Source: HT1-32 sp040219025 (GTDB lineage: Bacteria; Pseudomonadota; Alphaproteobacteria; Rhodospirillales; HT1-32). From it: a DNA stretch of 64,000 nt. This document shows positions 58,617 to 64,000 of this stretch, piece after piece. The stretch is from the NCBI GenBank assembly GCA_040219025.1, contig JAVJTE010000020.1, forward strand, positions 496,001 through 560,000. Reading direction: 5' to 3'. The stretch's first letter is position 1. Each line of letters starts with the position of its first letter. A model generated the notes under the pieces. That model was not told the origin of the DNA. It made no database searches and was given only the letters and a program-made list of their open reading frames with translations. The position numbers and the translations under genes are program-made.

Positions 58617-59027
58617 ATGAAACTGACTGTAGCCGCAACGACCGCCCTGCTGGCCGCCGGACTGTTTGCCGGTGTTGCACAGGCTGCCGGTGATGCCGCG
58701 AAGGGCGCGACGGTCTTCAAGAAATGCGCTGCCTGTCATTCGTTTGACGCCTCTCAGAAGAAACCCGGGCCGACGCTGGCCGGGCTGTTCGGACGCAAGG
58801 CCGGTACCGTCGAGGGTTTCAAATATTCGAAAGACATGGTTGCCGCCGGTGAGGCGGGGCTGGTCTGGAACGAACAGGGCTTTGTCGACTATATGGCTGA
58901 TCCGAAAGGCTATGTCGGAGTCTTCATCGACAAGAAGAAAGCCGCCACCCGTATGGCGTTTGGCAGCCTCAAGAAAGAGTCGGAGCGCGATGACTTGCTG
59001 GCCTATATGCTGGAACAGATGAAATAG
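58617..59027 (+). CDS. periplasmic class I cytochrome c
   Basis: A 136-residue c-type cytochrome from the ATG at 58617, which has GAGGAG upstream; earlier in-frame codons lack a ribosome site and would hide the signal peptide. Signal peptide MKLTVAATTALLAAGLFAGV is cut near AQA-AGD. Heme motif CAACH at residues 37-41 and axial Met in ATRMAFG near 114. It resembles cytochrome c2 / c550 electron carriers. A bidirectional terminator follows. Confidence 0.92.
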   Translation: MKLTVAATTALLAAGLFAGVAQAAGDAAKGATVFKKCAACHSFDASQKKPGPTLAGLFGRKAGTVEGFKYSKDMVAAGEAGLVWNEQGFVDYMADPKGYVGVFIDKKKAATRMAFGSLKKESERDDLLAYMLEQMK

Positions 59028-59061
59028 GCCCCAGTTTCCGGTTCCGCGTGAGCGGACAGAG

Positions 59062-59093
59062 AAAAGGCGGTGCCCGCGGGCACCGCCTTTTTT
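59062..59093. terminator. bidirectional intrinsic terminator between cytochrome c and TRAP genes
   Basis: A perfect 30-bp palindrome (left arm AAAAGGCGGTGCCCG) with A-run and T-run at opposite ends, serving the converging cytochrome c and TRAP permease genes. Confidence 0.9.
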
Positions 59094-59115
59094 AGTTCAG
59101 AACCTGACGGGCCGG

Positions 59116-61731
59116 TCAGGCGGGTTCGCCCTGACGACGACGGCGCTGGATCATGATCAGCCCCGCCAGCAGAACGAGTGCCGGGATGTAGAACACTTCC
59201 TTCGGCATCCGGTCAGCCTCGACCTCGACTGTCTTGATGACCCAGTCCAGATCAATGCCCTGCTTTTCCGCATAGCCGCCAAAGGTGACGTTATCGACCA
59301 TGGTCTTGCCGTCAGTGGTGATGATTTCGAGCCCGGCGGCACTTGCCAGTCGTTCGGCACCGGGACCAGCCGGACCCAGGGGCAGGCTGACCGTCTTCTC
59401 GACGATCTTGCCGGACCCGAGCTCCTCACCTTCAAGCGTCGCCCGGATCGCGCCGTCGGGCGGCGAGGATTCGGCCAGTTGCACAATGGTTGAGGGGTCG
59501 ACCTTCAGATAAGGCTCATCAACGATATCCAGCCAGAATCCGGGCCGGAACAGGGTGAAGGCGATGATCAGCAACAGTGCAGATTCCCACAGCTTCGAGC
59601 GGGCAAAGAAGTAGCCCTGGGTTCCTGCCGCGAACAGCAACATGGCAATGGTTGCCACCACGAAGACAAACCCGGCCTGTACCCAGCCGACATCAATCAG
59701 CAACAGATCGGTGTTGAAGATGAACAGGAACGGCAGGGCAACGGTACGCAGCGAATAGAAGAATGCCGTGAACCCGGTCTTGATCGGATCCGCATGAGCC
59801 ACGGCTGCCGCCGCGAAGGAGGCCAGACCCACAGGGGGCGTCACATCCGCCATGATGCCGAAATAGAAGACGAACAGATGCACGGCAATCAGCGGCACAA
59901 TCAGCCCGTTCGCGGCACCGACCTCGACGATGACCCCCGCCATCAGCGACGAGACGACGATATAGTTCGCCGTTGTCGGCAGGCCCATGCCCAGGATCAG
60001 CGAGAAGATCGCCACCAGGATCAGCATGAAGATCAGGTTGCCGCCGGACAGGAATTCGATGAATTCACCGACGATCTGATGCGCACCGGTCAGCGAGATC
60101 GTGCCGACAATGATACCGGCCGCACCGGTAGCGACGGCAATGCCGATCATGTTGCGGGCACCGGCGATCATGCCGTCGATCACTTCGTTCCAGCCCTGCC
60201 GGAAGCTGGCCCCGAGATCGCCCCGGGCCCGCATCATGGCTTTCAGCGGATGCTGTGTCAGCTGGATGAAGATCATGCCGACAGTGGCCCAGAAGGCGGC
60301 CAGACCCGGCGACAGACGTTCGATCATCAGGCACCAGATCAGCACCAGGATCGGCAGCAGGTAATAGAAGCCGGCGCGGGATGTCGGGCCGGTTTCCGGC
60401 AGCGAAACCACTTCCGCATCCGGATCGTCTTCTTCCAGGTCCGGTGCGCGGGCCGAGACATAGAGCAGGCCGAGATAGGCGACAACGAACAGGATGGCGA
60501 CGGCATAGATGGTTGCCGGACCAAAAACATCCTTGGTCCATCCGAGGCCGTAATAGATCGCCAGCGCCAGCGCCCCGGTGATGAGGAAGCCCAGGATAAT
60601 ACCCGTCAGTTTCTGGATCAGGGTCTTGGCGACACCCGGCTTCGGCAGGCCCTTCATATTCGCTTTCAGGGCTTCCAGATGAACGATGTAGAACAGTGCG
60701 ATATAGGAGATGACAGCCGGCAGCAGCGCATGCTTGACGACTTCAAGATAGCTGATGCCGACATATTCGGTCATCAGGAAGGCCGCAGCCCCCATGACCG
60801 GCGGCATGATCTGGCCGTTGACGGACGAGGCGACTTCAACCGATCCGGCTTTTTCTGCTGAAAACCCGACCCGCTTCATCAGCGGGATGGTGAAGGTACC
60901 GGTGGTGACCACATTGGCGATCGACGAGCCGGAAATCAGGCCAGTCATGGCCGAGGAGACAACAGCCGCCTTGGCCGGACCACCGCGCAGATGGCCGAGC
61001 ATGGCGAAGGCCAGCTTGATGAAATAGTTGCCGGCTCCGGCCTTGTCGAGCAGCGAGCCGAACAGCACGAACAGGAACACCATCGAGGTCGAGACCCCGA
61101 GGGCGACCCCGAAGACACCTTCGGTCTGCATCCAGAAATGCCACATCGCCTTGTCCAGGGATGCACCTTTCCACTGGATGACTTCCGGCATGAAAGGCTG
61201 GTCGCCAAAGAACACATAGATCAGGAAGACCGAGGCGACGATCACCAGCGGCAGGCCAAGCGACCGGTAGGTCGCGATGAGGACGGTAATAATGCCAAGT
61301 ACCGACATGACGATATCTGCGGTGATCGGCAGGCCGGGCCGGGTGGAAATCGACGCCTTGAAGACGACGAGATAAAGACAGCAGGCCGCGCCAATGAGCG
61401 CCAGTCCCCAGTCATAGAAGGGGATGCGGTCACGCGGCGAGCTTTTGAAAAGAGGATAGGCCAGTGCGGCCAGAACCAGTGCGAAAGCAAGATGGATGGC
61501 GCGTGCCTGATCCGAGGGGAACAGGACGATATTGCCAAAGACTTCCGCCAGCAGGAAAGGAATATCGGAAGCGATATAAAGCTGAAACAGTGACCAGGTC
61601 AGCGCGATTCCGGCAATCAGCTTGCCGATCACTCCGGCCGGTGCCCGGGCACCTGTATCGGAGGACGCTACGAGATCGTCGAGATCGATATCATCGACTG
61701 CCGCCCCGCTTTTTTTATTCGTATCCGCCAT
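59116..61731 (-). CDS. TAXI-type TRAP transporter fused permease (DctQM fusion)
   Basis: An 871-residue membrane protein in which the small and large TRAP permeases are fused. The first 230 residues hold DctQ-like segments; the rest follows DctM (SGSSIANVVTTGTFTIPLMK near 269, LPTTANYIVVSSLMAG near 570, ADVTPPVGLASFAAAA near 615). After the membrane part, roughly 120 residues (from about 730) form a soluble C-terminal domain of the type often seen in these fusions (DUF3394-like), ending in a final hydrophobic segment. Follows its binding protein gene. AGGGGG ribosome site. Confidence 0.92.
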   Translation of the reverse strand: MADTNKKSGAAVDDIDLDDLVASSDTGARAPAGVIGKLIAGIALTWSLFQLYIASDIPFLLAEVFGNIVLFPSDQARAIHLAFALVLAALAYPLFKSSPRDRIPFYDWGLALIGAACCLYLVVFKASISTRPGLPITADIVMSVLGIITVLIATYRSLGLPLVIVASVFLIYVFFGDQPFMPEVIQWKGASLDKAMWHFWMQTEGVFGVALGVSTSMVFLFVLFGSLLDKAGAGNYFIKLAFAMLGHLRGGPAKAAVVSSAMTGLISGSSIANVVTTGTFTIPLMKRVGFSAEKAGSVEVASSVNGQIMPPVMGAAAFLMTEYVGISYLEVVKHALLPAVISYIALFYIVHLEALKANMKGLPKPGVAKTLIQKLTGIILGFLITGALALAIYYGLGWTKDVFGPATIYAVAILFVVAYLGLLYVSARAPDLEEDDPDAEVVSLPETGPTSRAGFYYLLPILVLIWCLMIERLSPGLAAFWATVGMIFIQLTQHPLKAMMRARGDLGASFRQGWNEVIDGMIAGARNMIGIAVATGAAGIIVGTISLTGAHQIVGEFIEFLSGGNLIFMLILVAIFSLILGMGLPTTANYIVVSSLMAGVIVEVGAANGLIVPLIAVHLFVFYFGIMADVTPPVGLASFAAAAVAHADPIKTGFTAFFYSLRTVALPFLFIFNTDLLLIDVGWVQAGFVFVVATIAMLLFAAGTQGYFFARSKLWESALLLIIAFTLFRPGFWLDIVDEPYLKVDPSTIVQLAESSPPDGAIRATLEGEELGSGKIVEKTVSLPLGPAGPGAERLASAAGLEIITTDGKTMVDNVTFGGYAEKQGIDLDWVIKTVEVEADRMPKEVFYIPALVLLAGLIMIQRRRRQGEPA

Positions 61732-61787
61732 GATATTCCCCCTAGATATGCCTGGTTATGTTTTTGTTCTGCGTGAGTCGGGCGGAT

Positions 61788-61815
61788 GACGGGGGCACCA
61801 GGCGGCACCCCCGTC
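61788..61815 (-). other. strand-specific hairpin between the TAXI binding-protein and permease genes
   Basis: In the minus-strand RNA a 12-bp stem (GACGGGGGUGCC / GGUGCCCCCGUC with two G-U pairs) closes a 4-base loop. On the plus strand two of these positions would be mismatched, so the fold is specific to the gene's transcript. No U-tract; probably an mRNA 3'-end stabiliser for the binding-protein message. Confidence 0.6.
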
Positions 61816-61832
61816 GACCCGGTAAACCAGCC

Positions 61833-62807
61833 TTACTTGATCAGGCCGAGTTCCTTGTAGGCTTTCTCTGCGCCGGCATGCAGCGGAGCTGACAGTGAGG
61901 CAGAAATCATTTCCTCAGCTTTCAGATTCGCGAATGCAGGGTGCAGCTTGCGGAAGTCATCAAGATTGGACAGAACCGCTTTCGCAACGACATAGGCAAC
62001 TTTCTCGTCCACGGTTGCGGACGAAACGAAGGTTGCACCGACACCAAAGGTTTTGGTGGGGTCCGGGTTGCCGGCATACATGCCGCCCGGAATGTCAGCA
62101 TAACGATAGTAGGCGTTGTCCTTGACGAACTTGTCGGGAATGTCACCTGTCACAGCAACAAGATTGGCTTCACAGGAAGAAACGGTTTCCTGAACCAGCG
62201 AAGCCGGATGACCGACAAGCCAGAAGTAGGCATCAATCTTGTTGTCGCACAGTGCCTGACCGGTTTCTGCGGACTTCATTTCCGAAGCCAGCTTCAGGTC
62301 GTCACGCTTCCAGCCATAGGCGGCTTCAAGCGTTTCCCATGTGGCGCGGGTACCGGAACCGGGGTTGCCGATATTGACGCGCTTGCCCTTCAGGTCGCTG
62401 AAATTCTTCACGTTTGCGTCCTTGCGGGCGACAACTGTAATCGGTTCGGCATGGACCGAGAACATTGACCGCAGATCCTTGTAGGGACCCGCTTCCTTGA
62501 AGCCACCGGTGCCGTTATAGGCATCGTACTGCACGTCGGACTGGGCAACGCCGAATTCCAGCTCGCCGGCCTTGATGGTGTTGACGTTATAGGCCGAGCC
62601 GCCCGTGGATTCTGCGGAACAGCGGATACCGTGCTCTTTACGGCCGGCGTTCACCAGACGGCAGATCGCGCCGCCGGTCGGGTAATACACGCCGGTTACA
62701 CCACCTGTACCGATGGAAATGAACTGCTGCTGAGCTGACGCGCCGGAAGCGGCAAGCGACAGGCCTGCAGCAGCGGCGGTAGCAATGAGTGTTTTCTTGA
62801 GGATCAT
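61833..62807 (-). CDS. TAXI-family TRAP solute-binding protein
   Basis: About 324 residues from the ATG at 62807, preceded by AGGAGGGG; an ATG ten codons earlier would spoil the signal peptide. Signal peptide MILKKTLIATAAAAGLSLAA, cleavage near ASA-QQQ. TAXI hallmarks are FISIGTGGVTGVYYPTGGAI near residues 30-49 and DLKGKRVNIGNPGSGTR near 140-156. It delivers an unknown, probably acidic, solute to the fused permease. Confidence 0.93.
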   Translation of the reverse strand: MILKKTLIATAAAAGLSLAASGASAQQQFISIGTGGVTGVYYPTGGAICRLVNAGRKEHGIRCSAESTGGSAYNVNTIKAGELEFGVAQSDVQYDAYNGTGGFKEAGPYKDLRSMFSVHAEPITVVARKDANVKNFSDLKGKRVNIGNPGSGTRATWETLEAAYGWKRDDLKLASEMKSAETGQALCDNKIDAYFWLVGHPASLVQETVSSCEANLVAVTGDIPDKFVKDNAYYRYADIPGGMYAGNPDPTKTFGVGATFVSSATVDEKVAYVVAKAVLSNLDDFRKLHPAFANLKAEEMISASLSAPLHAGAEKAYKELGLIK

Positions 62808-63154
62808 GAATCCCCTCCTGTTGTCGGTTGTTTTCATTGAGTTTTCCCTGATATCCGGTTCCTCCGGTCAAGATCAGGATCGGCTGTGGTTCAGCCGTCC
62901 AGATGCATTAAATATAAACGCACCCGATTTTGATGCCCGGTTCATGGTGAACCTGACAGATAGTCGCTGGAATCGTATTTCGAGCGTACTGTTGCTCAAG
63001 CAAACCCCCTGTTACCCGAAAAAGTCCCGACGGGACCGGCTGGTTTGTTCGCCGGTCTTCTGCGGTGACCTGTTCGTCTCCCGGCGGAACATCCGCCTTG
63101 TGAAAAAGTTTAGCAGCTTGCCCGGGCATGGCAAGATAACGAAAAAGTCCGGGT
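62808..63154. other. 347-bp intergenic region with several small hairpins
   Basis: No gene is seen. It must hold the promoter of the TAXI-TRAP operon (AT-rich patch near 62905-62925) and the 3' end of the aminotransferase gene. Small inverted repeats are GTCCC/GGGAC (63024-63036), CCGGC/GCCGG (63036-63055), GGCGGA/TCCGCC (63083-63097) and CTTGCC/GGCAAG (63117-63135). On the minus strand the last is followed after eight bases by a run of five T, a weak terminator. Confidence 0.5.
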
Positions 63155-64000
63155 TTATTGCGCTCCCGGCAAGGCTGCATCGACGGCCTCGCCGAGCCGC
63201 CCGACAATTCGGGAAAGGTCCGCCTCTTCGACGATGAAAGGTGGCGCCAGCAGGATGTGGTCGCCGATGCGGCCATCCACTGTCCCGCCGCCGGGATAGC
63301 ACATCAGGCCCCGCTTCATCGCTTCGGTCTTGATCTTTCCGTTGATACCGGCTGCCGGATCCAGCGGTTGCTTGGTGGTGCGGTCTGCAACCAGCTCCAG
63401 CCCGCGAAACAGCCCGCGCCCGCGGATATCACCGATATTCGGATGATTACCGAACCGGTCCTGCAGCAGGCTGTCCAGCCGCTCGCCCATGCGCACCACA
63501 TTGGCCAGCAGATCCCGGTCCTGTATCTCCTTCTGCACCGCCAGTGACGCGGCACAGGCCAGAGCATGACCCATATAGGTGTGGCCGTGCTGGAAAAAGC
63601 CCGAGCCACTGGCAAAGGCGTCATAGATTTCCTTGCGGACAATGGTCGCGCCAATCGGCTGATATCCGGCACCCAGACCCTTGGCGATGGCCACCATGTC
63701 GGGAACGATGCCTTCCTGATGAAAGGCGAACAGGTCGCCGGTGCGGCCCATCCCGCACATGACCTCGTCCAGAATCAGCAGCACCCCGTACTTGTCGCAG
63801 ATTTCCCGGATACGCCGGAAATATCCCTCGACGGCGGGTACCGCACCCATGGTTGCGCCGACAACGGGTTCGGCCACGAAGGCGGCGACCTTGTCCTCGC
63901 CGACACTCAGAATAGTTTCTTCCAGCTCGTTTGCGACCCGCAGGCCATAGGCTTCGTCGGTTTCACCGGCTTCCTTCCAGCGCCAGGCATGACAGGGGGC
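63155..64000 (-). CDS. class III (PLP-dependent) aminotransferase, C-terminal part
   Basis: The frame is open to the right edge of the window, so the start is missing; about 281 C-terminal residues are present. Signatures are AAFVAEPVVGAT, LLILDEVMCGMGRTGDLFAF (PLP-binding Asp) and the following DMVAIAKGLGAGYQPIGA, whose Lys binds PLP. Class III aminotransferases act on omega-amino acids, ornithine, GABA or beta-alanine. It lies upstream of the TAXI-TRAP genes on the same strand, 347 bp away, and may use the imported compound; that is inference. Confidence 0.9.
   Translation of the reverse strand, partial: APCHAWRWKEAGETDEAYGLRVANELEETILSVGEDKVAAFVAEPVVGATMGAVPAVEGYFRRIREICDKYGVLLILDEVMCGMGRTGDLFAFHQEGIVPDMVAIAKGLGAGYQPIGATIVRKEIYDAFASGSGFFQHGHTYMGHALACAASLAVQKEIQDRDLLANVVRMGERLDSLLQDRFGNHPNIGDIRGRGLFRGLELVADRTTKQPLDPAAGINGKIKTEAMKRGLMCYPGGGTVDGRIGDHILLAPPFIVEEADLSRIVGRLGEAVDAALPGAQ

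Overview
The window reads as a stretch of high-GC (visually about 60-65% GC) alphaproteobacterial chromosome, most likely Rhodospirillales-like. The evidence is gene order and family content. The run fur, olsB, olsA, miaB, phoH, ybeY, corC, lnt, an XRE regulator, metK, trmB, rimP, nusA, a YlxR/L7Ae fusion, infB, rbfA, truB, rpsO, pnp is a classic alphaproteobacterial order. A MucR/Ros regulator, alphaproteobacterial AddAB and ornithine-lipid genes agree with this. I see no rRNA, tRNA, insertion sequence, prophage, CRISPR array or origin. The genus is not resolved.

Region 1 (1-7090): a minus-strand operon for CoA-dependent aerobic breakdown of an aminobenzoate or hydroxybenzoate. It runs from a fused flavin monooxygenase/old-yellow-enzyme (AbmA type) through a short-chain dehydrogenase, a MarR regulator, an enoyl-CoA hydratase and an acyl-CoA dehydrogenase into an aryl-CoA ligase cut by the window edge. 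A perfect 18-bp palindrome overlaps the predicted -10 of its promoter and is the obvious MarR operator. An MFS permease is transcribed away from it.

Region 2 (7091-12482): exonuclease III, a structured intergenic segment that may be a small RNA, a class I glutamine amidotransferase, LolA, a YkuD protein, a polysaccharide deacetylase, and tsaB-rimI. Region 3 (12483-18012): an accessory block with a FAD oxidoreductase, a three-part TRAP transporter, a divergent LysR regulator and a TusA-like protein. It lies between rimI and mucR/fur. Region 4 (18013-38564): the conserved core run. It includes a Pho-box-like site before olsBA, an attenuator-like leader before rimP-nusA-infB, hairpins before pnp, and clear intrinsic terminators.

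Region 5 (38565-46692): on the minus strand, a coaBC-dut-rrf2-cysK-lysE operon, two tandem EamA permeases, a class V aminotransferase, and a ferredoxin/flavodoxin-NADP reductase-like protein. Region 6 (46693-55900): a tightly overlapping plus-strand operon tsaE-amgK-murU-addB-addA followed by trxA, combining tRNA modification, cell-wall sugar recycling and double-strand-break repair. Region 7 (55901-64000): an alpha/beta hydrolase-LysR-haloacid dehalogenase operon, a cytochrome c, a TAXI-type TRAP system (binding protein plus fused permease), and the C-terminal part of a class III aminotransferase.

Dispersed palindromic repeats, related to motifs common in alphaproteobacterial intergenic DNA, sit mainly where genes converge. 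The window is mostly ordinary core chromosome. The parts most worth following are the minus-strand small-RNA candidate near 8.1-8.2 kb, the MarR operator/promoter of the aminobenzoate operon, the Pho-box candidate before olsBA, the strand-specific hairpins beside TRAP binding-protein genes, and the MucR variant lacking one zinc ligand.
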